From Pseudisothecium myosuroides (lineage: Eukaryota > Streptophyta > Bryopsida > Hypnales > Lembophyllaceae), in the NCBI GenBank assembly GCA_951799445.1, contig OX637288.1:26825288-26889287 (forward strand): a stretch of 64,000 bases of DNA. Reading direction: 5' to 3'. Positions within the stretch are counted from its first letter, which is position 1. Each line of letters opens with the position of its first letter. The notes under the pieces are model-generated. The model was not told where the DNA came from and did not search any database. It saw nothing but the letters and a program-made list of their open reading frames with translations. A program made the translations under genes and the position numbers. Shown here piece after piece: positions 11,341-21,681 of the stretch.

Positions 11341-12910
11341 TAGAAGAAAATAATAAATCGCTAACACCTAAAGTTTTTTGACGTTTAGAGTCAAAAAACT
11401 ACTTCAAATTATTCATCTCCAAAGACAAGGGGCTTATAGTTCCAATGAGAATCTACCACATTTTCCCTTCGAAGAGTTTTAAAGGGCATTACATTCCAAT
11501 GTACTTCTTGGATTAAGTTGATTGAGGTTTGGGTTAGCTTTGATTTAAGGTCAAAAAGAAACTTCTCACTTCTCACACTTAAAATCACCATACTATGATA
11601 GGAGGTCCATAAAGCGCTTGGACTCTACAAGTACCTTTTAACGCATAGGTACATTTTGCTTTCTCATTGCATCAACAATATACAAATAGTATACATTTCA
11701 TGAGGTGGACATTTTTTGAGACCAACGCATTTAAACTTCAAAAATCCAATAACTAATTCTACAAAGCTCCAAAAAATATAAAACAACTTGTCTTAGATGC
11801 CAATTCTATTTGTTTTTGAAAAAAAATTATTGAAATTTTTTTCAAGAAGTAGCTAACCTCCTCCAATAAATCATGAACCCTTTATATGAGCACTTTATGG
11901 ACCTCCTACCTAGCAGCACATTGCTCATGTTACACCTTCATTTATAGTAGCCTAGTTTATTTAGACTTTGCAACAATTATCTTATATTAAGGACCAATGC
12001 CATGCTATTTGAGGATAGTTTTTTTTTTAAATGAGGACATTATTTATTGTGTAGTTCTTAAAGCTTAATTGAATTCCTAGGAAAGTCTAAGTCTAGTGGA
12101 ATTTGCCACTCAAAACTCTAAAGGTATCTATCTAGTGTAAAAAATAACTAAACTTAAATTCATATGATTAAATAAGTAACTAAGCATTGATTCCATGATT
12201 AAATAATTGCCTTATTTTTTGTTGGATCTTATTGGGAGATAAAGGTGTATTTCAAATTTTCTTATGCATTTATAAAACTCTAAGTGAATAAACTATGAAT
12301 TTTTAAAGTGTTGTACAATAGTATTTCAAAAACCAACCCTAGACTTTCATAAATAATGGAATTACATTTTAGACAAGAAATTTGTAGGGGTCAATTTTAG
12401 AACGGGGTTACAATTAGGAATATTTGTATAAAATAAACATCTTTCACAAATTTAGTATCTTCTATTTTGTCGCTTTTTATGAGTGACATTTTATTGTTTT
12501 ATATTTCAAAAATGAAAATTGCTTGTTCCATACATGATAGTAATGACATTGAATAATGTAGTTTCAAAGTTGAATCAAAACTCCAATTCTAGTTTTAAAC
12601 ATCTAATATACATTCTAAAAAATGAAGATTATAATCATATATTTGAAGACTGGATGGAAGGCAACACATTTAGTCATGTTGAAGCCACGATGTAGACATT
12701 GAAACTGAAATTTTTGTAGATCCATGTTCCCTCTACCTTGGAGTTCAATAAATTTTGTTGGAAATGTTTTGAACATTGAACTCCAATTAGATTTAAAACA
12801 ACATACTTGTAACTTTCAATACTTTTGTGGATTTCCCAAATGTTGCACCTCTCTAATTTTTGTCCCATGCCATAATTGAGAAATGAAAGGGGATTTGTAG
12901 TTCACTTCTA

Positions 12911-13550
12911 GATAATTGCAAGAAATACGTGTCTTATTTTGTGTCACACCCTAGCTACTGATTTGTTTTTTTGCCATAACTTTTGCGTTTGGGCTCCAAA
13001 TGATTCAAGATGTAAAAATATGGTATTCATGACTATTATACATCTTGTCTAATTTTTTTGCAATTTTCAAAAATAATTTAATATCCAAAAATAGCCCCCA
13101 ATTTTATGTCACACTTGCCAATTTGGAGTTTTTCAGTACAATTTAGTATCCAAAAAATTGAATTTTGAACTGAGATTTGGAGAGGATGGTTTTCTAGTAG
13201 ACTTGTAGCTACTCTACAAAGGAATTTTAAAAATAATTAATTGCATATGCTATGGAAGTCCACAAAGTAAATTTCTTTCTGCTTGCTTTTAAAAACATAT
13301 AAAATATCATTATTGTGGTTCTTTTGGTGAATGACCATCCCTATAGAATTGTTACAAATGGCTCATTTTTTATTATTTTTATTTTTAACTAATTGAAACA
13401 TTAAAGTATCTATTTTTTTAAAAGATTTGACACTTTTCATGTTTGCCTACTTCGAAAAAATTTCTATGTTTTTCTTTTAGTGGTTATTTTCATCTTAAAG
13501 GTGTATACATTAGCCATGTTTTCAAATAAATTTTTTTTTCCTAATTTTAA
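12911..13550 (+). mobile_element. 4-bp-TSD family element, split by a TTAA insertion
   Basis: This is collinear with 4143-4873 from its worn start (ATAATTGCAAGAAATACGTG) through the CACTTGCCAATTTGG, GTAGACTTGTAGCTA and GGTGAATGACCATC blocks. At 13547-13550 (TTAA) the match breaks. It resumes at 14467 (TTAAAATACTCG against TTAAAGTACTCC at 4798) and fades by about 14530. The element at 13551-14466 is therefore nested in it. Block 2 lacks the element at the matching point near 31465. Confidence 0.7.
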
Positions 13551-14466
13551 TCCCTAAAGTTCCAAGGCCTTTATTCCATCAAAAAACACTCAAAACTGCC
13601 AATGGTATAGCAAAGAACAAAAAAATGTTAAAAAATATTTTTTTGGCTATCTAACCATAGGATTTTGTATTACGCTAGTGTAAAAATGTGTGGAAGAAAT
13701 TTCAAAAACTTTGACAATGTACATTGCAAGATATTTGCATTTAAAGTGAACAAAAGAAGTTTTTTTGCTCAACTACATCTTTTGGATTTGAACCTTTTGA
13801 ACTTAAAATTTTTGCTCTACTGATTTTGAATTTCTAATTTTATACAATGAAGAATTGAGCTGAGAGTCTAGAATTTTTTTTCTTCAAAAAACACACACTT
13901 AGTTTACATTCATTAAAAAATTGTTAAGTAGAAGTAGGTTCAAGATTGAAGGAAAAACTAAACCCTTTATAACTCTAAGATGGAATTCAATCACTCTAAT
14001 CTCAACGGTGAGATTTTTCTAGAAAAAGATATTAACCATTTGAATTTTTTTTTTTTAAATTGTAAAAATTGACTTCAAAAATGAATCCTACAAGTTATTT
14101 TTTTAGGAAGATGCTCTAATTGCCCTCAAAAAAGGATTGTCCATAACTTTTATATAACAAATCCAAATCAAACTAAATCAAAGATTTCTCTGTAGAAAAA
14201 AATACAATCTATATGAAATAAAATAATTTAAAAATAAAATTTAAGCACTTTTGAGGGGGGTTTTCTGCTCGCCAAACTAAAATTTGGGCTTTTGTGCCAT
14301 AAATTTTTCTTGCGCCCACTAAATGAAATAAAAATTATATTTCCAGAAAGCTAATGCATTTTTTTATCTTCACAAAAAAATTCTAAAAATCACGTCAAAT
14401 ATTGAGACTGCAAGAGCCTGCTCGAAATCCATTTTGTCCCTTGAGGGGAAAATGGGACTTTAGGGA
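13551..14466 (+). mobile_element. TTAA-family element, 916 bp, nested
   Basis: The left end is TCCCTAAAGTTCCAAGGCC and the inverted right end TCCCTAAAGTCCCATTTT. They are flanked by TTAA at 13547-13550 and 14467-14470. The relative at 4143-4873 has a single uninterrupted TTAA at the same point (4798-4801), which shows a clean insertion with duplication of TTAA. The interior matches 52412-53323 in opposite orientation. It has no open frame for a transposase. Confidence 0.8.
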
Positions 14467-14655
14467 TTAAAATACTCGAGAAAAAAATCATGAATACTAT
14501 TCAAAATACAACAAAATCAACTAAAGTGGATATTAAGATATTTAGCCTCTGCTTTCATGAAATTGCCAAATTTTAGTCGCTTGCCATTCAATCAAATTCA
14601 AGGCTAATATCTAGGTTGCTAGAGGCGGGTATATATGATCTTGGACAAGATAGGT

Positions 14656-14966
14656 GGGTGATTGCAAGAAACACCTGCCACTTTGGTTTCCTTCCAAATG
14701 GCCAATTTTTAGCTTTGTTGAAAATTGTTTTTTTCATTTTCTACAAATTAAAACAACAAAGTATATGTTTTCTGGGACAAATTCGTGGACATATTTTGGG
14801 ACAATTAAATATAAAATGATTATTAAATTTTTTTGAAAAATAAGAATTTTTTTTATCCAAGACATCTAAATTTTTTTTTTTTTTAGCATTGGCTTCATAA
14901 TTTAAAATTTATAGCATTTCAAAATCAAAATGCAACCAAACTGGTAGGCGTTTTTTGCAATCATCC
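14656..14966 (+). mobile_element. Short 4-bp-TSD family element, 311 bp
   Basis: The left end GGGTGATTGCAAGAAACACC and the inverted right end GGATGATTGCAAAAAACGCC are matched terminal repeats. The flanks are AGGT (14652-14655) and AAGT (14967-14970), a duplication with one mismatch. It is less than half the length of its relatives, so it looks like an internal-deletion derivative. Confidence 0.65.
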
Positions 14967-15385
14967 AAGTATAACTTTAGGTTTGGCTGTTGAAGGCCTT
15001 GGATTGCTTGGACAAGGTAGGAGCAGGTATCATTCTAGGATTGCCATTGTGGCAACTAGTCCCTATTTCATCATCTATGTTTGCCCAATGTAATAAAACT
15101 TAGAGTTTAGTTTCAAAAGAAAATGTTTTAAAAAAAGATTAATTACAACCTTTGCAAATTTGAACTTGAAAGAAAGTGGTTGGTGAGAATTTGATACTAG
15201 AGGAAATGAACTAGGAGATTTTAATAAGGAAAGGACACAACCGGTGCCCTTCAAAAAAAACCCGATTCCTTCTATGAAGAGGATAGAAATTACCAGGGCA
15301 ATTCCAAAAACTTCCCAAATGCTGATATGAATTGCAGATAGGATAATTTAAAACTTACAAGTTCAGATCAATTAGTACCGGTGAA

Positions 15386-15713
15386 GTAGGGATACCATAA
15401 ACAGTAAGTGGACCTTAAATTATTAGAATGTACATGCTCTCATTCATTATAAGGCACAAATGTAGTTTAAAGTACATGCCTTATTTTTGGATTCCGAGAA
15501 ATAAGATATGCACTTTATAGCTACATTTATTCCTTAAAATGGTGAGAACATGTACATTCTAAACATTTACTAGAAGAAATTTGCGTTTGCCTCAACAAAA
15601 TCTACTTGATGTGTTTTTCAACGCAAATTTTGCGTTTGCCTCAACAAACACATCAAGTAGATTTTGTTGAGGCAAATGCAGATTTTCCATTAATCGTTTA
15701 TGATATTCCTACC
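15386..15713. mobile_element. Nested fold-back element
   Basis: The outer ends GTAGGGATACCATAAAC and (inverted) GTAGGAATATCATAAAC bound two hairpins. The first pairs about 15418-15487 with 15488-15570 (GAATGTACATG..TCTCA motifs). The second pairs 15583-15616 with 15646-15679 without a mismatch, and its loop repeats part of the arm (TTTGCGTTTGCCTCAAC occurs twice). The second hairpin seems to have inserted into the right arm of the first. No target duplication was found. Confidence 0.6.
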
Positions 15714-16014
15714 TTAATTTAAGTCAATACTTCACTGACAGAAAGAATTACAACATGTGTAGGAAATGATGCAGAAATCATTTAGAGGATCAAATCTCAA
15801 GTCTAGAATCATTGTGTCATAGCAAAAAATTGCAAATTTAGGTATAAGGGCAATTATTTTTATTAAGTTACTTCAGAAATGAAATTCAGGACATGGGCAC
15901 TTTTCTAGCCTCGCCCCTCTAGTTGGAAAAATTTGTGAAAAAATTATCTTTAAGTGAAATTTAGTAGGAATACACAATTTTTATTATTAAAATAATTTCA
16001 AAAAATATGTACTA

Positions 16015-16209
16015 TAGTAGAACCTCTCTTAGTGCATACTATCTTAGTGCATAATATGCAGTAAGAGAGGTTGTGATATTTGTGAATAGTAGTTGGAGGC
16101 CCCATAGTGAGAGGCCACGTTAGCCAAAGTTCGGTACAGAGTCTCTCCAACTGCATAAACCTCTCTTAGTACATAGTCCCGACACTATGCTTTAAAAAAG
16201 GTTCTATTG
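16015..16209 (+). mobile_element. pogo/Emigrant-type MITE (copy 2)
   Basis: It begins TAGTAGAACCTCTCTTAGTG after TA (16013-16014) and ends GGTTCTATTG before TA (16210-16211). The interior (GTGCATA motifs, TAGTCCCGACACTATG) is the inverse of copy 1 at 3556-3762. It has TA targets and no coding capacity. Confidence 0.8.
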
Positions 16210-16285
16210 TATTGTAGCCCATTTAAAATAAAATCAAACATATTTTTTGCAAGTTAAACACATTTTATGACTCATTTTGGAAGCA

Positions 16286-17025
16286 GGGTCATTGCAAGAA
16301 AGACCTTCCATTTTTCGTAGCGATTTTCATAGTACTCATTTTTCTTTCAGGAGGGCTTTATAACTAGAATTTTTTTTTAAAAATAATATAAAAAAATACG
16401 TTTTATGTATACATCTTTAAGAAGAAGGTACCCTAAGAAGGAAAAGTATAGAAAAATTTTCTAAGTAGGAGAACTAGAAAAGTGCAAAATCTCAAGAAAA
16501 TAGGTACTTGCATTTTAATTTCACATTTTAATTTGTAAAAAATAGTAAAATAAATTTTTAAAGAAACTAAAAATTGGCCATTTGGAAAAAGTTCATAATG
16601 ATGAGATTTCACCAAAAGATTCATCTTAGAACCATCTTCAAAAATTGCACGCAACAGAAGTGTTGTTTGCACTCTTGTGGACGACACAAAATGATATATT
16701 TTTAGATTTTTTTTGGTAGGAACATGCTTTCCTACTATGCAAATAGACCATGAAAATTTTAGCTTTAGATCATTAAATTTGGGGACTCCTAACGTAGTAT
16801 AAACCCCTAAACCTTATGGTGTGACAAATTAACAAAAATGATTTTTAAATATAAAATGATTTTTTTTAATTTGTAAAAAATAAGGGATCTGATTACCATA
16901 AATTTAGACATCTGGAATAAAAATTTCATGTTCATTGGATTTTTGCTTCAAAAGTTATAGCAGATGAAAAGAAAGTCACTCTCATTGTGACTAGTAAATA
17001 GGACAAGTCTTTCTTGCAATGACCC
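16286..17025 (+). mobile_element. 4-bp-TSD element, 740 bp
   Basis: The terminal repeats are GGGTCATTGCAAGAAAGAC and its exact inverse (17007-17025). The flanks are AGCA on both sides (16282-16285 and 17026-17029). The interior matches the element in the receptor-kinase pseudogene (60337-61069): TTTTAATTTGTAAAAAATAG, AAAGAAACTAAAAATTGG and the GAACCATCTT block. The short minus-strand frames inside are low-complexity. Confidence 0.85.
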
Positions 17026-17029
17026 AGCA

Positions 17030-17930
17030 ATGAAGTCCTACTCCAAAAATAAAGACTCATCAATATTGAAGCTAGTTCCCTACAATTTCTATATTTTTGA
17101 AGTGAAGGTAAATCTTTGTCTTGCCTTAAATTGTAAAGATGAAGCGTAGTAGTTTGTGAGTGGTCAACCACTCAGCTTGGTGGTCAACTATTAAATTACA
17201 TCGTTTGTTGAAAATTTAAAGAAGTGACATTTTAGATTATTTGATTTTAATGTAAAGCCTGAGGGATTAGTAAGTTAGTCATAAATTCCTTCCTAATTTT
17301 TTAAGATTATTAAGTGCAAAGGTGTAAATAATTGATCCTTCAAATAGCTATTCAGTTATGGTAATTAACCCTAATTTTGACCCATTTCTAAAACTAATTC
17401 CTACAAATTTTTACATAAAATATATAGTCTATATTCATAAGAACCTGGGGTTGATATTGGATACAACTATTTTGAAGACTTTGAAAATTTGCAATTTATT
17501 CATACAATATCCTAAATACAATGCCTCTAAAGTGCATGCCAAGAAAATCTAGTCTAATCTCAACATCTAACTTCCAACTTCATCCAATATTTTTTTTTGG
17601 ATAGTTTAATAATAGGAACCATGTTCAATTATTTATTTTAGTTGTTTTAACTTTGAATAAGTATATACATTTGTCATGTTTGTTGCATAGGAATTCTATG
17701 AACATAAGTCACATTCCCAAGGTGAAAAGAATGGTACATACATAGGCACTCTACAAGAATAGGACATAAGGTTCAACACCTCAATTCATATTAAGGTAAT
17801 CTGTTCTAAAAATGACTAATTTCTAAATGCGACTCCTATCTAGGAATGAAATGAATGAATGACACCTTGCTTGACATATCTGTTAATGTCAATAATGAGT
17901 TAGGTTAAATGGTCATTTTTAGAGCTAGTC
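17030..17930. other. Repeat-like DNA of block 1, no gene
   Basis: The part 17358-17420 reads, when inverted, like the repeat at 12380-12420 and 30400-30440, so a fragment of the same repeat lies here in reverse. The frame from 17358 comes from this repeat. Nothing else was recognised. Confidence 0.4.
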
Positions 17931-18603
17931 TCTACTCGGCATGAAATTCGCCCAACCCTCAGCTCTGCAATGACACTCTCTATATGTACCTAATTTTCAG
18001 GTACATATCTTGAGAATCCTTTCGTGAACATAACTGATAGCACAACGTTCGCAAGTTCTGCTCTAAATTTTCAACAATACAGTAGACCACGTTGAAGCAA
18101 CTTGGATTCTGATGTTCGAAAGCGTTACAACAACATTGTTATTGTCGTTCTGAGTTCAGTGTTGTCCCACAGCTGTAGAGAGGCTCAAGTGTACGTACTC
18201 CGGCCCATCTCGATCTATGTTATAAGCAGGCTGTCGGTTTTGTAATTCCTGCTCAAGTCATTCAGTACGTACGTGTTGATATATGATTTTCTTGAAGATT
18301 GTTGTTTTGTGTTCACTAAATGAGTGGACGTGCAGCGGTTATCATATTATGTACTTGTGCTCAAATCTTCAGAGCAATACCTAGTTATCGACAAGCATTG
18401 CATACGTTGCAATGTGAAGCTCAAGTCCACAGAGAGATTACTTGGTTTCCTATGTAGTAAAACACCACAATTTACTATCTCTTTTACCGTCAATTTAACA
18501 CTAAAGTAGCAGATCACACAATGTAGGGAACACACTATCATCTCTACATTTTGAAACTAGTGAATGACAATGTAGTAAATAGAAAATATAGTAATTGATA
18601 AAA

Positions 18604-18714
18604 AACCGGCCACGGGGTTTGAACCTTGGACTTCATCCTTGGGGCCCAAGGCTCATTACTGCTACACCATGCTCTAACTCCTACAATTACCTTTGGAATG
18701 TTTATCTATTTAGT
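18604..18714 (-). mobile_element. tRNA-derived SINE-like retroposon with 15-bp target duplication
   Basis: The insert lies between perfect copies of TAGTAATTGATAAAA (18589-18603 and 18715-18729). Read on the minus strand it holds an A-box-like TGGTGTAGCAGTA, a CCTTGGGCCCCAAGG anticodon-arm-like stem, and a B-box-like GGTTCAAACC. It ends in a T run at the target duplication, like a Pol III transcript. The T-arm stem is poorly paired, so it is not a functional tRNA. At about 111 bp it is short for a plant SINE; it may be a 5'-heavy or internally deleted copy. Block 2 has no such insert. Confidence 0.65.
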
Positions 18715-19810
18715 TAGTAATTGATAAAATGTAGTAATTTTGTCTGTAAATAGTAAAAGTGTGTTGTTTACTGTGTTATATAGAAAATTGACTGAAATTG
18801 CACATAGCAATATTAAATTCCCACATGCTGATGCTTTGATATGTGGTGTTATCCATGATTTTACTACGTTGACAATATGGGAAAACAAAATAATCTCCCT
18901 GAGTGTGGTCGATCGACTAGATTATGCAATTGCAAGTGAACCAGTGAGACCTGGGAAAGAACTAGACAGTAACAAAAAAACACGGATTCCATGAATCTAG
19001 ATGAGAGTTGGAGCCTATAAAGTCCTTGCAAACATTGATCATATATTGGGAGATATATGATCTCTCAACATTTCAATAGGAGGCGACGTAAATACATATC
19101 ATGCATTCTCCTCGTCTCCTTATTTCCCAAACTACCCCATCAACTCAGACCCCTTAGCATTGAGCTACTAGCTGAAGTGCTCTTCTGTTCAAATGGAGTG
19201 CACAATCGGGCCAAGCCACCTAGCTCGATCGTCATGAACCGAATTATTACCAGAACTTACATACTTCCTAAATGGGAATGCTCCTTAACGAAAGCTAAAC
19301 ACAAAATCACGTACAATTTTAGCACTTATATTCTGTCACATGCACATTGACTACATATTTATCCAATCATCATTCCTGCCTCCAGTTGCCTTGTCTCCAA
19401 CCGGCCATAGCATAGCTAGCATAGCTAGGTGCAGACTCGGTGTTGACTTGATCCCACCCCGACCTGCACAAATGAAAACCAGACACTTAACTCTTGGAAA
19501 GATTAAAGAGGACCTGTGACTTACAGAGCAAGTTTTAGTGTATCGGAAATTTGACACCAGAAAAATCATCATGCAGTTATGTGACCAGCAGCTGGGAAAT
19601 TCAATGATTGAATTTCAATATTTCATGAGATGCAAAACACACATTGATTTAATAACAACATCTTCCGTACTAGCAGAGCGAGCAAACAAGTAATTGTGGT
19701 CAGGTGATCGATTGCATTCTTGGAAGCACCTGCAAGCCGTTCAATTAACTAGTACTGCAGACACAGATCGAGATAGGCATACTGTATATGGAATAACTTA
19801 ATTAGCTTAC

Positions 19811-20143
19811 TTAGGCGATAAAGACGGCGTTCAGCGCGGTGGCGCCCTGAACAACACAGCCTGGGCCGAAGATTTGCGCCACTTGGCTGACGGCTTGGCA
19901 GCCTTGCGTGTTGTGAACGGACACGCGCGTGTCACTGCTCACTTCGCTGATTTGCACGGCGCCCTGGTCGTTGAAGTTCTGGCACGAATTGCCGCCCACA
20001 AAGAACGTGTTGGTGGGCGCGCCGGTGCAGCTCCTGCCGTTGAACGTCTCGATCTTGGCCGCCTCGACGACGACGAAGCTGCTGCTCACCATCGCCAGCA
20101 GCACCAACACACCCACCACCCCGCTTGCTGAGATCTTCGCCAT
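19811..20143 (-). CDS. MiAMP1-like secreted antimicrobial-type protein, 110 aa (copy 1)
   Basis: This is a small secreted protein with a predicted apoplastic location. Residues 1-29 form a classical signal peptide: a basic start MAK, a hydrophobic core VVGVLVLLAMV and an A-x-A-like cut at VEAA. The mature part has four cysteines (39, 54, 82, 96). Their spacing and context (FNGRSC near the start, HNTQGC in the middle, AVFIA at the end) fit the MiAMP1 fold, a gamma-crystallin-like beta barrel of plant antimicrobial proteins. That family usually has six cysteines in three disulfides; here the two partners of one bridge are both absent. The start at MAKIS is chosen because the signal peptide begins there; an in-frame upstream ATG at 20206 would add 21 residues not conserved in copy 2. 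It is a single exon, much richer in G+C than its flanks. It differs from copy 2 by four residues (K30R, F48L, S53T, D71N). The family call is an inference from pattern alone. Confidence 0.8.
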   Translation of the reverse strand: MAKISASGVVGVLVLLAMVSSSFVVVEAAKIETFNGRSCTGAPTNTFFVGGNSCQNFNDQGAVQISEVSSDTRVSVHNTQGCQAVSQVAQIFGPGCVVQGATALNAVFIA

Positions 20144-20356
20144 GACGACGATTGAAGAATCAGATAACCCCTTTGGAATCGAAAGGCTGAATACTTCGCT
20201 AGGCACACGAACTTATGTCTGTCGACGATCGAGCAGTAACCACGGAATTAATTGGCAGGATTGAAGTACTCGCAGAGAGACACTCAGAGACTGCTGTTCG
20301 AAGCTATGAAGGCCAAGGGATGCAATGTGATGCAAGTGCAGAGTGACAGGCACTCA

Positions 20357-20363
20357 ATTTATA
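20357..20363 (-). promoter_or_regulatory. TATA box of MiAMP1-like copy 1
   Basis: On the minus strand TATAAAT lies about 214 bp upstream of the ATG, in sequence conserved with block 2 (38690-38696). This would place the transcript start near 20325 and give a 5' leader of roughly 180 bases. Confidence 0.6.
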
Positions 20364-20848
20364 CAAGTTCCAGCAGGAGCAAGATAGTGCAGATGGCATG
20401 GGTTTCTAGAAGTTGACGAGGATGTTGACTTCTTGGGACCATGAAGACTGGAAACGATGCGCAACCAGTGACATCACTAAAAAAATCATGTACCCTGACG
20501 TAATGTGCATTCACGGATGAATCTTGGAAATTTTGGATGAAGAGCGCTCCGATCCTTGTGTACGAAATTTTATCAGTAGCTTCGTGCAAATCGAATATGA
20601 TGCCTCCATGAAGATGTTATCACTTATCAGTTAAACTGGCGAAATTTGAGATTGCACTTTGCAGAACTCGGTCAGATCTAAAGCACTCCTTAGCGCCAGA
20701 TTAATTACTTGAATGTCACAAGTTTGGTGCTCTGAAATACTCGACAATATAGCAAATACTGTCAGTTACGTACCCAGATTAATGTACGTAAATCGGGACG
20801 GAGTGATTCGGTGCCATTGCTAATTGACACCTTGCTTCACTTCAGCTA

Positions 20849-21160
20849 CACTAAAAAGGGTATTTAGTGTTGGATTACATTTAGTGTAATTACCACCCTA
20901 CTTGACCCTACACTAAATGTCAATTTTAGGATGATTAGTGTAGTGCTAAACTTCAATGCGCCGCCTTCGCCTTCTCTTCCCTTCTACCTTCCTTTAATAA
21001 GTTCTAACACTAAATGTAAACATTTTCAGATTTCAGATTTATCATAGAGTATATTTAATGTTAAAAATTACATTTAATGTTACTTACTTTAGTAGGCTTA
21101 ATGATATTTAGTGTCATGGTTCGCAAATAGTGTTGCCAACACTAAATACCCTTTTTAGTG
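20849..21160. mobile_element. MITE with 25-bp perfect terminal repeats and TA target
   Basis: Both ends begin CACTAAAAAGGGTATTTAGT, and the 25-bp terminal repeats (20849-20873, 21136-21160) are perfect. TA flanks both sides (20847-20848, 21161-21162), as in Tc1/mariner-type MITEs. The CACTA-like first bases would suggest En/Spm, but no 3-bp duplication fits. It lies just beyond the end of block 1 homology and has no counterpart in block 2. Confidence 0.75.
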
Positions 21161-21199
21161 TACTTGGTTTATGTCAAGGTTGGTCAGATTGGCTAAAAA

Positions 21200-21440
21200 T
21201 AGAATTCAGACTGTCTGGAAATTCTAGATTGTCAGAGATTGACACGTAGTCAGTCGTATGGCCCGAATTTTCCAGCAGAGACTTGTCTGGCCACGAGGAA
21301 AATGCAGAGACAAGTTGCTGAGTTGCTGCATTGCACATTATTTTCCTGGAGATCGAATTCTGGTGCCGCTCCGGAGGGTCGGTTCTAGATCGACGGAGAA
21401 TGGCGACGGGCTTACCATCAATGCATCAACACCAATTGGA
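21200..21440 (+). repeat. Dispersed repeat D, copy 1
   Basis: Matches to 43560-43865 and 47890-48350 include GTCGTATGGCCCGAATTTTC, CAGCAGAGACTTGTCTGGCC and GCATCAACACCAATTG. Three copies in the window and no conserved long frame point to a dispersed repeat. The 62-residue frame here is not preserved in the other copies. Confidence 0.65.
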
Positions 21441-21446
21441 ACTTAA

Positions 21447-21677
21447 CCCTTTACGTACTAAGAATTCATGATTTTAAGTTGCAGACTTTGATTGATCATA
21501 TTGTAGAAAGGATAATCTAAATGAATTTTTTTATTATATCATTAGCTTGAGCAAAGAACATTGCATGCATTAGTTTAAATAAATAATTATTAAAATAAAT
21601 AAAAACTCCCAAATAAACTCTTCAAAATTGCTTAAAAAAACATGAAACCCAATTCAGGCTTCTTAGTCACTAAAGGG
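21447..21677. mobile_element. Short TTAA-flanked element, 231 bp
   Basis: It has ends CCCTTTACGTACTAAGAA and (inverted) CCCTTTAGTGACTAAGAA, with TTAA on both sides (21443-21446, 21678-21681). It is a small relative of, or a separate family from, the longer TTAA elements. It abuts the next element and shares one TTAA with it. Confidence 0.6.
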
Positions 21678-21681
21678 TTAA

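Larger units (their letters stand above)
8990..20800. repeat. Segmental duplication, block 1 (pairs with 26300-39150)
   Basis: Three ordered, same-orientation segments match block 2: about 8990-10050 with 26300-27340, about 10300-12900 with 28380-31450, and about 17930-20800 with 36660-39150. The last segment holds the MiAMP1-like gene. Between the matching segments, block 1 carries its own transposon insertions (12911-17025 and the SINE at 18604). Order, orientation and spacing support one tandem duplication of about 12 kb followed by independent insertion and decay. By-eye identity is high in the gene segment and lower elsewhere. Confidence 0.75.

Noticed and set aside
18604..18680. Intact tRNA gene
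   Set aside because: A- and B-box-like motifs are present, but the T-arm and acceptor stems do not pair and the whole is flanked by a 15-bp target duplication. It is a tRNA-derived insert and not a gene.
19874..20264. Plus-strand frames of 85 and 111 codons opposite MiAMP1-like copy 1
   Set aside because: They are antisense shadows caused by GC-rich codons. The arginine/histidine/alanine-rich content is typical of such shadows.
20849..21160. CACTA (En/Spm) assignment
   Set aside because: The ends begin CACTA, but the flanks show a TA duplication and no 3-bp duplication, and the terminus does not continue CAAGA as in the element at 59303.
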